This document shows positions 21,561 to 31,423 of a DNA stretch of 64,000 nucleotides, one piece after another. A program made the translations under genes and the position numbers. The stretch comes from Tretioscincus oriximinensis (taxonomy: Eukaryota; Chordata; Lepidosauria; Squamata; Gymnophthalmidae): contig JAJVDF010000162.1 in the NCBI GenBank assembly GCA_022410635.1, forward strand, positions 962,822-1,026,821. Reading direction: 5' to 3'. How positions within the stretch are numbered: the stretch's first letter is position 1; the number at the start of each line of letters is the position of its first letter. Under the pieces are notes generated by a model. The model ran no database searches, was not told the origin of the DNA, and worked only from the letters and a program-made list of their open reading frames with translations.

Positions 21561-21980
21561 TAAGAACATAAGAACATAAGAAGAGCCATNCTGGATCAGG
21601 CCACAGCCCATCAAGTCCAGCATTCTGTGTCACACAGAGGCCCACCAGATGCACCTGGGCAGTCCGAACAGAGGAAAGCAAAATATGCTCCTGTTCATGA
21701 GACTGCCTGCAAATGGTATTTCAGGAGTCCTGCCTGTGGCTCCATCCCGGAGGCGACATCCAGACAACTATCTTAGTATCCATTTATACCCTTAGTGTCC
21801 ATAAACCTGTCTAGTCCTGTCTTGAAACTATCCAAGCTGTTAGCTACCACTACCTCTTCAGGAAGTAAATTCCACAGGCCGATGACCCTCTGGGTGAAAA
21901 AATACTTTCCTTTGTCTGTTCTCACTTTTCTACCCAACAGTTTTAANGAGTGCCCTCTCCTATGGGTAGAAATGGCCAAA
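21561..21980 (-). mobile_element. CR1-A 3' end
   Basis: Antisense CR1-A. The octamer end (taagaacataagaacataag) is at left, then the 3' UTR and the last part of ORF2. The minus-strand frame gives LWNLLPEEVVVANSLDSFKT and DRFMDTKGINGY, nearly identical to 36350-37093 and 59329-59988. 5'-truncated at about 21980. Confidence 0.9.
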
Positions 21981-22004
21981 TCTCAACTCACCTTGGGTGG
22001 CTAG

Positions 22005-22740
22005 AGCAAGGGTGTGAGGCATCCATTCACTAGCTTTAGTGTCATAACATACCAGGACTTGCCAAAGTACACAAAACCTGCTCAAAGTGCTGGGGAGGGA
22101 GTGTTAGAGTCCTAACATCATCATCTCCTTAGCCCTATATGGAAAAATAAATGGTAACCCAGTGGAAAGGTTTGTGTCCATGGATTCCCACCTTTGGTTA
22201 CCACTCACACTATGCTTAGAATATCAATGATGGAAACAATGATGAGAAAGAGACAAACAGGGGGTTGAAAAGAAGAGGCAAATGGCAGCTTCATTAACCC
22301 CTCCTCATTTCCCCCAGCAATTAGAGACTAAATATTACAAATGATCCAAACTCCTGTTTTGTAAATGCCAGCTATTATGAAAGGATGAGGAGGAAACAAG
22401 AGAGACCAGTTTAATCTCCCTCCCCGGAGATCCAAGCAGATGGGTTTTAAATTAGAGAACAGAAACATGTCTCTTTAGACAAGTTTGTTCTCCCAGAATG
22501 TCTTCAGTTTCATCACAGAGCTCTGGAGAGCTAAATTCAGTCCTCNTCCTTTCTTTAACAAAGGGCAAATGTTTCACTGTTTCTTTGCGGAATGAATCCA
22601 GGAGGAACTGACAGGTGAAAGTTTTGAGATTCTATCTGGAGTTCGGGGTTCTTTGGTGGACATCTGTGATGGCTTTGCTGAGAAGCTATGGGGATACTTG
22701 ACCTGAAGAACATCAGATGACAAGCTAAAATCCAGAGCTG
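22005..22740. other. unassigned
   Basis: No recurring repeat or defensible exon. Confidence 0.4.
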
Positions 22741-22744
22741 GAAC

Positions 22745-22870
22745 ATAGCAGCACAACACGAGTCCTCCTGGGTCAGGCACAGCCGATCCAGTCCAGAAAC
22801 TTGTTTTCACAATGGCCCACCAATTGCTTCCTGTCATCCAGGTTAGGGTGAACCTACCACTAAAAAAAAT
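22745..22870 (-). mobile_element. CR1-B 3' fragment, decayed
   Basis: agcacaacacgagtcctcct, then gccgatccagtccagaaac and aatggcccaccaattgcttc follow the CR1-B 3' UTR, with many changes. Confidence 0.5.
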
Positions 22871-23017
22871 AGGACAGGAGTTCTCAGCTTTAATGAACAT
22901 GGAAAAGAGTAATTTTCAACAGGTGTAATAACAGTAGTAGTAATAGTAATAGCAGTAGGGAGAAGGAGAAGAAGGAGAAGGAGGAGGAGAAGAAGGAGAA
23001 GGAGATTTTTTTATAAC

Positions 23018-23037
23018 ACCATTGTCACCAAAAGGCA
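23018..23037. repeat. Target-site duplication, left copy
   Basis: Exact 20-bp direct repeat accattgtcaccaaaaggca; its partner is at 23775-23794. It marks the L1 insertion between them. Confidence 0.9.
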
Positions 23038-23774
23038 ATCAAATCAATAAGAAATGAGAAAATGAGTAAATTAAAAGAAGCTAGAAAAAAGATTATTCAT
23101 AGGTGGCATTTAACGCCAAATAGATTAGCTCACATTCTAAATAACTATTCAAACAGATGTTGGTTTGGATGCCAGATACCCGCAGATTATAATCACGTGA
23201 TATGGGGATGTCCGAAGGCACAAGAATTTTGGATAAAAATCCAAAAAGAAATAAATAAAATACTACAAATAAACTTGACGCTAACAAATAAAATGGTGAT
23301 TATAATTTCGGACCTGGAAAATATACAATCAAATAAACAAAAGAAAAATATAGAAGATTTATTAACGTGTGCACAATTAACATTCTTAAGAGGATGGAAA
23401 GATGGAACAAAAAGAAATATATCAGTATGGTACAACTATATAATAGACAAAATGATGACAGACATAAACTCAACGAAAATAAACCACATGAATAACTATA
23501 ACAAAGTAAGGGAAATGAAAGAAACTTGGGTGAGAATATATAATTATTTAAGCCGGGAAATACTACAGCCCTCAATAAATTATAAATTAAGGTTGATATA
23601 CGAGCTGTAATTATATGAAAACAAAGAAATATATAGAACCCCACCAAAGATAGAAAATGCTTTACCAATAGCCCGGGGGAGGGAAAATGGGGAGGGGGGG
23701 AAATATAAATGTATGTAAATATATATGTGTATATTAATTAGAAAAAATAAAAATAAATAAATTAAAAAAAAAAA
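23038..23774 (+). mobile_element. 5'-truncated L1 with intact C-terminal frame
   Basis: A 737-bp insertion with a perfect 20-bp target duplication and an A-rich 3' tail (aaataaataaattaaaaaaa). It retains 182 open codons (23062-23610) of ORF2 with RWHLTPNRLAHI and the zinc knuckle CWFGC-x7-H-x4-C, matching the CX3CX7HX4C spacing of L1 ORF2. The upstream RT, endonuclease and ORF1 are absent, as expected for target-primed 5' truncation. The open frame and perfect duplication point to a fairly recent event. Confidence 0.9.
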
Positions 23775-23794
23775 ACCATTGTCACCAAAAGGCA
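23775..23794. repeat. Target-site duplication, right copy
   Basis: Second exact copy of accattgtcaccaaaaggca. Confidence 0.9.
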
Positions 23795-23998
23795 CTTCAC
23801 ACAGCTTTTGTTGCTTTCTCCACAACAGACAGCCTGTGAAGCAGGCAGGACTGAGTGAGTTCTAAAGAACTGTGACTGACCCAAAGTTACCTATCTGGCT
23901 TCCTGGAGGTGTGTGCAATCAAACCGGGAGATTACGANATAAGTATCCAACACTCCAACCATTACACCATTATAATGCTTTCACCAGTGCCATTTTTC

Positions 23999-24869
23999 CT
24001 CACCCGTTAAAGCTGCAAATTCCTGTCCGTTTCTGTGTCTGTGCATGTTAATCCTAATCCAAAGTAGAAGACGAANGAAAAGCCTACGCCTTTACCAGAC
24101 TCACTACCAGAAATGAAACGAGAAGGTTGAAAACAAAGTGGAATATTGAAGGTGAGGGGGGATGCAATCTCAAACGGGTTACTCCAGATTTAGAGGAATT
24201 CCAGAATGAAACAGAAAATAGAGAGGTTGCCACAGTCTTCACGATTGACACCTGTCGATGCCTTGTGAATTTGCCCAATAAAAATTGTTCAATCTGATGG
24301 CCATCGATGTCTCCAATCATTTTGCTAGGTGATCTTTGCTACACACAGGAAAATGGATCCTTCTTCAGTTCTCTTTCTCCTTTTTTATTTCCATTTTTGT
24401 TGGCATCTTCGGTGTTTTGGGGAAAGGAACGAAAGATGGCATCTGCTGTTTCCATTTAGGATGTTTTTGACCAAGTGTGTTGTTCAAATCCTGAGGCTGC
24501 TATGAAATAATTAGTGCTTGGAGACTACTTGCCATTTTCCATCTGTCCCCTCTACACATCACTGGCAGCATAATTACCGTATTGGGCTCGGACACCCATT
24601 GGGCAAGGCGTAGATTGTGTTGGCCGTTCAATTAGGATGAAGTTGGTTCCTGATTCCGGGCTTTTAGTCTGTTGCTTGGGAGGGTGCCAAGCAGCCAAAT
24701 ACTGAAAGTTCTTCTAATTCTCAAAAAACTCTTTAACCACTTCTGGAAAAACAGTATAAGCTTTTAGGAAGCACCATCCATGGCACTCACATAAATTTTG
24801 GAGATGGCAGAGGATCTATAAATATTTGATTGCTTAGTTGTTTGCTAGCCTCTACTGTGAAGGGAGGTA
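23999..24869. other. mostly unassigned, possible rep1 end
   Basis: About 24130-24210 (tggaatattgaaggtgaggg, then gatgcaatctcaaacggg and ctccagatttagagg) faintly resembles the 3' part of rep1. The part 24470-24700 looks unique and might be conserved noncoding. No exon seen. Confidence 0.35.
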
Positions 24870-25058
24870 TTGTAGATACCCATCCACATACTGGCACTAA
24901 TGGGTCATGGTTAAGATGGGTGACTCATTTCTATGGAGGTCTTCAAGCAGAGATTGGGCAGCCATCTGTCTGGGATGGTTTAGTGAATCCTGTCTTGAGC
25001 AGGGGATTGGACCTGATGGTCCTGGAAGTCCTTTCCATTAGTCTATGATTCTTTGGTT
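24870..25058 (+). mobile_element. CR1-C 3' end
   Basis: Sense CR1-C: ggaggtcttcaagcagagat, gggcagccatctgtctggga, tgagcaggggattggacctg, ending gtctatgattctttggttct, the octamer-type CR1 end. The neighbouring MITE follows at once. Confidence 0.75.
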
Positions 25059-25062
25059 CTAA

Positions 25063-25225
25063 GGCCCTGTCCACATGGAGCCTTATCCTGCACTATACCT
25101 TGGGAGTAGGATTCTGCTATCCACGTGCTAGTGTAGATGGGGCCTGCCATAGTCTATACTGGCATGTGGTTGGCCAAGTTATGTCCTAGGTATTATCCAG
25201 AATAAGGCATCATGTGGACAGGGCT
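25063..25225. mobile_element. MITE-Ha, Harbinger-like, 163 bp
   Basis: The termini are inverted: ggccctgtccacatg at left and catgtggacagggct at right, extended by gccttatcctg and cagaataaggc. Both sides have TAA (25060-25062 and 25226-25228), the TWA duplication typical of PIF/Harbinger. No ORF, so non-autonomous. Confidence 0.75.
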
Positions 25226-25317
25226 TAAGATTCTAAGATAGAGGCCAGGTGCCCTGTGGCTCTCTGGAAGGTTAGCTATCATACAACAGTGTAAACCTGG
25301 TGTGCAGCTGTGTCACC

Positions 25318-25722
25318 TGTTCATTTGCTACTGAGCCCAGTTCAAATTATTAACATTGACTTATAAGGCTCTGAATGATACCTCCTCCCATACCTACCTG
25401 CCCCCATCCCGAGGTCTTCTGATAAAGCCCTCTTGACAGTCCAATACCTCCACGCATCACTGGGCATATGGAAGGGTCCTTTTTGTGACAATCCTTCCAG
25501 GTTATAGAATGGTTTCCCTTCTGAAGAGTTTTGGCCTGTGCACTTTAAATGTCTGGTGGAGATGCACCTAATTCACTCTGGCCTTTGGCTGAACATATCA
25601 TCTCTCTTTGCAGTCACTGCCACCCATTTTAACTGTTCTTTTCAAAACTGTTTTTTTATTATTGTTCTACTGTGATCCACCCTTTGGGTAGGGATGGAAT
25701 ACAAATGTAAATAAATAAACAA
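25318..25722 (+). mobile_element. L2-like LINE 3' end
   Basis: Sense. Text corresponding to FKxxxLTYKALN (aaattattaacattgactta, aggctctgaatgata), then tacctgcccccatcccgagg, a 3' block gatccaccctttgggtaggg and an AAAT tail. Confidence 0.65.
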
Positions 25723-25734
25723 AGGCTGACCACT

Positions 25735-26040
25735 AGAGCAGAAGAACCTAGAGGAGCCTTGTTGTATTAGGCCATTGTCTGCCTTACTTGCTGCTGGGTA
25801 TCCTTGAACAGAAGAAGAAGACAAAACCTTGACCCACTTTTGACTCTCTGCTAATGGGAGCATTTTCACTGCCTCTTCAGCCTGGAAGGAGTAGAACGAT
25901 ATTGCAGTAGCCATCGATAAACTTGGTTTACATGAAATTGTCCTAGCTTTCCAAGGTAGTTGAATGGAAAGAAATAGTATCCCTTGCCCATTCTAATTCT
26001 CCTGCCTATCAACTTCATAGTAGGACCCTGGTTCTAGAGC
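25735..26040 (-). mobile_element. CR1-B, decayed
   Basis: agaagaacctagaggagcct and gttgtattaggccattgtct follow the CR1-B 3' end. Later ctaattctcctgcctatcaa and cttcatagtaggaccctggt match the ORF2 end. Internal deletions. Confidence 0.5.
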
Positions 26041-26161
26041 AAATAAGGGTGGCATGCTTATTATTGCTCCTTCTTGCTCCAGCATCTCTTTGGTTGTTTT
26101 GTCCATGTTTCCTGGACCAGTCTAGCACCCCTAAATTGCTGATAGAACTGTGAAAATTGCT

Positions 26162-27240
26162 ATCCTGGTTTATTTATTTACATTTCCATACTGTCCTATA
26201 CCTGAATGAATGAATAATTTATTACAGTCATCGACCAGCACTTAAGTAGCATTCAACTGAACATATAAAAGATAAATATCAATCTTTGTAAAATTGTAAA
26301 TTTTAAAATTTTAAAAGGACTTTTTCCTAATCTTCATTGCCAGGAGACAGTACTTGGCCACCACAGCAGTTATTGAATTGTTTGTGTCCTCCTCTAATAT
26401 TTTCAGGTTCTGATCGTCATTTCTTCCTGAAGGGGGAAGAATTATGGGGTGAATCATTTCCCTCCTGACTTCTAGGTACATCCCACAATGGAGGAGAACA
26501 TGAGTTGCAGTCTCAACTTCATTGGATCCTGGTTTATTTATTTACATTTCCATACTGTCCTATACCTGAAGGTCTCAGGGCAGTTGACAATAAAACCTAA
26601 GTTAACATATTAACAAATCTAAAAAGTAGAGAAAGGAAAGCAGTTTTTCCAGCCAAAGGCCAGGCTAAAGAGGTGAATCATCAAGCGTTTTCTGGAAGTG
26701 CACAGAGATGGTGATAGACACACCTCAAGGGGGAGGCTATTTCATAATCTGGGGGCTGCCATAGAGAACACCCTACCCTGAATTCTTTGTCACTGTGGGA
26801 GGCGGTACAGTCAGAAGAGCCTCCTCTGCAGATCCTAAGGCACAGGCAGGTTGATATGGGAGAAGGCATTCCTTTAGATATTTGGTGCCCAAGTTATGTA
26901 AGGCTTTATAGGTTAGAGTTAGTACCTTGAATTGGGCTCAGTAGCAAATTGGCATCCTGTGCAGCTCTTTCTGGACTGGTGTGATGTTCATCCAGCCAGT
27001 CTAGGATACAGTTTGGGCTACACTCAATCCAACGGAGATGTAGCTTTGCAGTATGCTACGGATAAGTTTAGAAAAGGCATCTATCCTCAAAGCAAATTTG
27101 TTGCAATAGTTTTCACCCAGAGCCTGGTTAGCTCTGGATCTGCAGCTGAGATCTACATAACCATTTCAACAAGCAATTTCTTTTTCTGCTTCAGTAAAAG
27201 GGGCAAGGTGAAGATCTTGCCTCTGGGCTTACTCTAAACT
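26162..27240 (-). mobile_element. L2-like LINE 3' end, split by a 319-bp insertion
   Basis: Antisense. The tail (ggtttatttatttacatttc) stands at 26162-26206 and again, identically, at 26526-26570. It continues ggtctcagggcagttgacaa, gaaggcattcctttagatat, ggctttataggttagagtta to about 27110, fading by 27240. The minus frame gives SLWQPPDYEIASP, a decayed APxLWNSLP block. Confidence 0.7.
26207..26525 (-). mobile_element. Non-LTR-like insertion with 45-bp target duplication
   Basis: A 319-bp insert flanked by perfect 45-bp direct repeats (26162-26206 and 26526-26570). On the minus strand it ends ctggtcgatgactgtaataa followed by attattcattca, which looks like a LINE 3' end of a clade that I cannot name. 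No open frame of note. Confidence 0.7.
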
Positions 27241-27921
27241 TGTCTTCCACTGAATTACATGCAGATATTGGCATCATACAGAAAAAAGGGCATAGGGGGA
27301 GGCCACTATTAGCAGCAGAGCTTATGCTAACTTTAATTATTCCTCATGTAAGCCCAGAGGAAGCAGTTTGGCGCAATCAGAAGGGAGCTGGCTGAATTAC
27401 AAGATATGCTGTTTAAGAAGTGAGAGTGTCTAATCAATGGCCCTTCATTGTCTGTTTGGAAACTGCTCACAGCAAAGGTTCTCCAATCCAGATGTCTCCT
27501 CTGGGCTTGTTTTCTTGGCAGGTAAAATGATAAGGCACTTGGAAGATAAGTAGCATAGCAGGTGGTTTTACCCCCCTGCCTTGTCTCTCTTTTTTCTCCC
27601 AAAAGAAAGACTTTTAAAAAAGCTGTACTATTTTCTTGAGGATTAGCTGGTGTCTTAGAATAAAAATCTGATTTTTTTTAACTCTCTCTCTCTGCTTCAC
27701 TCTGCCTGCCTGCCTGCCTGCCTGCATGCGTGTGTGTGTGTCCCTGCCTGCCTGTCTGTCTGTTGATTTATCTAGACTGTAAGACAGTCTGTTGTAGTGG
27801 TTAGAGTCAATTGAAAGGCAAAAGCTCTAAGCAACTGCTCCAAAAGTGAAAAGGAATAATGATACAACTATGAGTGGCAAACAAATATGTATTCTAGATA
27901 ATGTCCCACCTAGATAATGTC
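27241..27921. other. mostly unassigned; CTGC/GT microsatellite
   Basis: 27683-27765 is a simple-repeat patch: CT run, then (CTGC)n, (GT)n and (CTGC/CTGT)n. The last 40 bp contain three spaced copies of ctagataatgtc. Otherwise nothing recognised. Confidence 0.5.
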
Positions 27922-28170
27922 ATCTAGATAATGCCTGAACTCAGAATCTTCCAAAGGGGGCAGCATCTATGTCAAACATAGTACAATTTCTCACAGGACA
28001 AATTTTAAAAACAGCTTACAGGGGACGTTAGAGAAAGGATGGAGTCCCCGTCCCCTTCCCCCCCACCACCCTTCGAAAGCTGTTTTGAAAATTGTGAGAA
28101 ATTGTACTGACTCTTGTTTGACATAGATGCTGTCCCCTTTAGAAGATTCCGAGGTCAGCATTATCTAGAT
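27922..28170. mobile_element. Long palindromic element (unnamed), 249 bp
   Basis: Left arm 27922-28022 (atctagataatgcctga, cagcatctatgtcaaaca, acaatttctcaca) pairs with right arm 28077-28170 (tgtgagaaattgtac, tgtttgacatagatgctg, cagcattatctagat), with small indels. The loop is C-rich (ccccttcccccccacc). Looks like a foldback MITE, with no known family assigned. Confidence 0.7.
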
Positions 28171-28334
28171 CAGAGATGTCAAACTGGTGGCCCTCCAGAT
28201 GTTCCTGAACCACAACTCCCAACATTCCATTTGGCTTAGCAGAGTGGGCACAGTGCTGGGAGTGGAATGGAATGTTGGAAGTTGTAGTTCAGGAACATCT
28301 GGAGGGCCACCAGTTTGACATCTCTGATCTAGAT
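28163..28334. mobile_element. hAT-like foldback MITE with 8-bp duplication
   Basis: The element 28171-28326 starts cagagatgtcaaactggtgg and ends ccaccagtttgacatctctg, a near-perfect fold of about 60 bp arms. It is flanked by the 8-bp atctagat on both sides (28163-28170, 28327-28334), matching the hAT preference NTCTAGAN. The left duplication is also the end of the palindrome at 27922-28170. Confidence 0.85.
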
Positions 28335-28511
28335 GACTGGCTAAGCCAGACATTGGAATATTTGATTGATTGATTTGAAATTCAATGTATAACTATAAGA
28401 ATACATATTTGTTTTATTGTCCATCATTGCATTGCTATTCTTTTTCATTTTGGAGCTGTACTTTTGCCTTTTATATTGATTTTTGCACTATCCCCAGTTC
28501 CTATCTAATTA

Positions 28512-28675
28512 ACATAGTAGTTGGAGTGTCTGACTCTTATCTGGAAGCCTCCCAGTTCTATTCTTGGGCTAGCACAATTATTTGGAGCGCTTTCAGCCCC
28601 ACCTACTTCAAAGGTTCTGTTGTGAAGAGAAGAACAAAACATTATATAAGCAGTAGCATATAAAAGTGTATTCTT
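28512..28675 (+). mobile_element. SINE-1, internally deleted
   Basis: Sense: gttggagtgtctgactctta, tctggaagcctcccag, cagccccacctacttcaaag, ggttctgttgtgaagagaag, then tail. It ends in an ATCT microsatellite. Confidence 0.65.
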
Positions 28676-28676
28676 C

Positions 28677-28709
<33 letters not shown>
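28675..28709 (+). repeat. (ATCT)n microsatellite
   Basis: Eight or so tandem atct units at the end of the SINE-1 copy. Confidence 0.95.
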
Positions 28710-28781
28710 ACCTTCGATTACAGCTGCTAAGATGTTTAATAGTCATAAAACACATAAATGATAAAAGTACATTTTAAAATA

Positions 28782-28880
28782 TGGAATCCTAGAAGCCTCC
28801 AGGTTCACTGGGTCCAACCCCATTCTCAGCACAAAATTCACAAATCCCAGACAGGTCCAGCTTTTGTTTGACGATGTCCC
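28782..28880 (-). mobile_element. CR1-C 3' fragment
   Basis: tggaatcctagaagcctcca, gggtccaaccccattctcag and aaattcacaaatcccagaca: the start of a CR1-C 3' end, severely truncated. Confidence 0.6.
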
Positions 28881-29027
28881 TCAAAGGCTAAATGAAAATA
28901 TATTGCAGTTTTCGCTATTGTGCCCCCCCTGAAAACAAGGTGTGGTTGCAATAATGGTGAATGTGCCCCAGAGCGGAACAGTAACCATGTCTTGCATCAG
29001 GAGCAATCTATCTGAGCTTGTGCATTG

Positions 29028-29404
29028 TTTATTTATTTACTTTGTATTCCACCCTGTACCCAAAGGTCTTAGGGCGGATCACAGTTTAAAAAAAGATTAA
29101 AACAGATTGAAACAGAACAATTTAAAAGTACAACTGTGCCTTCAAGGAGACAAAATATTTGGCTCAGCCCACAGTGAGGGTAAACAGTTGGCTCTTCACC
29201 AGGCATCTGAATGCGTACAGTGTAGGTGACTGGCGCACTTCAGTGGGGGGAGAACTCCACAACTTGGGGACCACCACAGAGAACCCCCACATACACACGT
29301 GTCCACACACCCTTGATGAATGGAGATGGGACTATCAGGAAAGTCTCCTCAGAAGATCTTAGGGTGGTGAAGGAGATGTTCCTTCAAATATTTTGGCCCT
29401 GAGC
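29028..29404 (-). mobile_element. L2-like LINE 3' end, left part
   Basis: Antisense: ttatttactttgtattccac, aaaggtcttagggcggatca, caactgtgccttcaaggaga, ggagatgttccttcaaatat. It stops at a SINE and continues at about 30372 (gggccttgtaagtgga). Closest relative is 3085-3698. Confidence 0.75.
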
Positions 29405-30367
29405 TTTTATTTAATTTATTTGTACTTTGTTGGGGTTAGCCATGTGGGACATATATTAATTGGCATTAATATATTTGATATAAAAATATACTAGGATTGA
29501 CCTTTGCTAGCCAAAGTGAGTCCTGGGTGGAAAATTTTGAAAAATCTCTGGTCACCCCAGCCCCAGGATGTAAACAGGAGAAGCCAAATCTCCCTTCCTG
29601 TCCTGAGGGCATCTCTTGCTCAAGAAACCAAACCAGACTGAATGGACTAATGACACCCATTGTGGCAAAAGGGCATTCATTGTTTGACCAGCCATGCACC
29701 TGGGCTAAAACCATTAGCTTGATAGTGGCAGAAAGAGGAAGCCCATTAAAGCATTATTCCCTTGGGTGAGTCACAGTATTCCTGTACTTAGGAAGAATAG
29801 CCAACCCAGGACAAACAATAGCTAAAAGGGTCCATCCTGTATCTCACCACCATACCATATTTGGCATTTCCTGACACAGGCTGCACCTCCTTGGGAGGAG
29901 AGAAACACGTCACACAGGTGTCCGCCCTGACCCACGTGGGCTGTACCACCCCTTTTTTGACATCACAAACTTGATCCACGCCTTCTGATCTGTCTCATAA
30001 CCCTATGTGCCTCCTGGATCACCTTTGAACCCAAGCTATGGTCTCCGTGTGAATCTCTTTACACGTGTCTGCACGCATTGGATCCAGCTACCTTAGGCAA
30101 GCTAAGGAGCCGAACAACGGGTAAGAGAACCCCCGTTAGTACTTATATCCCGCTCTATACCTGAAGGTCTCAGGGTGGCCAACCAAAGGGCAGCACATGT
30201 AGCTTTTGTTGCTTTCTCCACAACAGACACTCTGCGAAGTAGGTGAGGCTGAGAGAGTTCTAAAGAACTGTGACTGGCCCATCTGGCTTTCATGGAGGAG
30301 TGGGGAATCGAACCAGGAGACTACCAGATAAGAGTCCAACACTTTAACCACTACACCAAACTAGCTC
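29405..30367 (-). mobile_element. SINE-1 inside L2-like, split by an LTR
   Basis: Tail and last body bases at 29405-29427 (ttatttaatttatttgtactt), body from 30145 (atatcccgctctatacc). It has B-box ggaatcgaacc at 30304-30314 (reverse) and A-box side aaccactacacca near 30347-30359. The copy at 4124-4378 has ggggtataagtacaaata, showing that the two halves belong together. Confidence 0.8.
29428..30138 (+). mobile_element. Candidate solo LTR, 711 bp
   Basis: Starts TGTTGGGGTTAGCC and ends AACCCCCGTTA, with a 6-bp duplication gtactt on both sides (29422-29427, 30139-30144). Removing it restores the expected SINE-1 tail. A TATA-like gatataaaaatat is near 29477. No internal coding region, so an LTR-only remnant of an endogenous retroelement. 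Class and strand are inferred; termini are only roughly inverted. Confidence 0.65.
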
Positions 30368-30371
30368 CATT

Positions 30372-30412
30372 TAGGGCCTTGTAAGTGGATGTTGAGTTGT
30401 GCTCAAGCTTCG
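30372..30412 (-). mobile_element. L2-like LINE, right part of the split copy
   Basis: gggccttgtaagtggatgtt followed by gagttgtgctcaagc continues the L2-like order that stops at 29404. Confidence 0.55.
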
Positions 30413-31029
30413 GACAAATGACCTACCCTGGACTGAGGTGTCTCTGCCATTTGGATATTTATAGCAACGTTTGCAGGCCATGCAAAAGCATCAGCTTAAG
30501 AATTACCCTGCTATATTTGGCCACACGTTTACACCTNTCACAACTTAATCTAGGGCGTTACTTTATTTGGAACCCTGAAGTGCAGAGGTGTATATATTTG
30601 GGGAAAGCGTTCAAATAGACGGCACAAAAAGAGGATTGTAGATTTCTTGGCTCCCCCATGTGCAAGCTGATCCGCAAGCTAGGAAACAATTGCAGCATTA
30701 CTGATTCCAGTCGAGGCCCCCCTGTCTCAGAGCCAGCAGAAATAACTGGGTGCTGGAGAATGACAGCACTCAGCCTTGCCTGGATCATGCAGTGAACAAT
30801 GTGGTCCTTCCGTCTGTTGCAGAGTGTTGCCCGCTGTCTTACCTGGTCCCTCCTTACCACTCCAGATCTGCCACATCTCACCTCAGGAAGGGCATTCCAT
30901 CAGTGGCCAAGTAAACATTGGGTGTGAACAGGGAGGAGGCAATCTGAGCTCCCATTCAGCACTGAAAAGAGCAGCACAACAGGCCCCAGGGAGGAGAAGG
31001 TGCCAGTGACAGGCAGGAGCAGTGTGAGC
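30413..31029. other. mostly unassigned, with a rep3-like piece
   Basis: 30645-30720 (cccccatgtgcaagctgatc, ggaaacaattgcagcattac) resembles the reverse of rep3. On the minus strand it shares the translated string LQLFPSL with the copy at 46785, only a sign of common ancestry. The rest is unassigned. Confidence 0.4.
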
Positions 31030-31218
31030 ATCTCTTCCTTCTTCACCTTCGCCTCCTTCCTCTTCCTCTTCGTCTTCCTCTTCATCTTTGTCTTCTTCTT
31101 TGTCCTTCTCTTCCTCCCCCTCCCCTTTTTCGTCTTCTTTTTCTTTTCCTCCTCCTCCTTCTTTTCTTTTCCTTCTCCTCCTCCTTTTCCCTCTTCTTCC
31201 TCCTCTTCCTCCTCCTCA
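31030..31218 (+). repeat. Pyrimidine tract (TCC/TCT)n
   Basis: About 190 bp of almost pure C/T, with cctcttcctcttcgtcttcc-type units. Directly followed by the palindromic MITE. Confidence 0.95.
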
Positions 31219-31220
31219 TA

Positions 31221-31407
31221 GGCTGACCAGATGACCCCTTTTGGAGTGGTTGAAAACCTGGTTTGGTGGTGCTTCCCGGTTTTTTCTGAGAATTTTTTTT
31301 TCAAAAAAGAATTTTTGCTGAGGAATTAAAAAAAATCCTCAGAAAAAAAAGGAAGCACCCCAAAATCAGGTTTTCAACCCTCCCACAAAGGGGTCATCTG
31401 GTCAGCC
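31221..31407. mobile_element. TA-flanked palindromic MITE, 187 bp
   Basis: Left ggctgaccagatgacccctt and right aaggggtcatctggtcagcc are exact inverted termini. The fold extends through gttgaaaacctg / caggttttcaac and the A/T-rich centre. TA stands on both sides (31219-31220, 31408-31409), as for Tc1/mariner-type elements. No ORF. Confidence 0.8.
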
Positions 31408-31423
31408 TACTCCCAGAACCAAT

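Larger units (their letters stand above)
22925..23998 (-). mobile_element. SINE-1 with purine tail, split by L1
   Basis: Antisense SINE-1. The tail is a GTA/GTAATA then GAAGGA tract (22930-23004), then gatttttttataacaccatt. The body resumes at 23775 with cttttgttgctttctccaca, gttctaaagaactgtgactg, B-box side caatcaaaccgggaga, and A-box side ccaaccattacaccattata. The inserted L1 is at 23038-23774. Confidence 0.8.
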
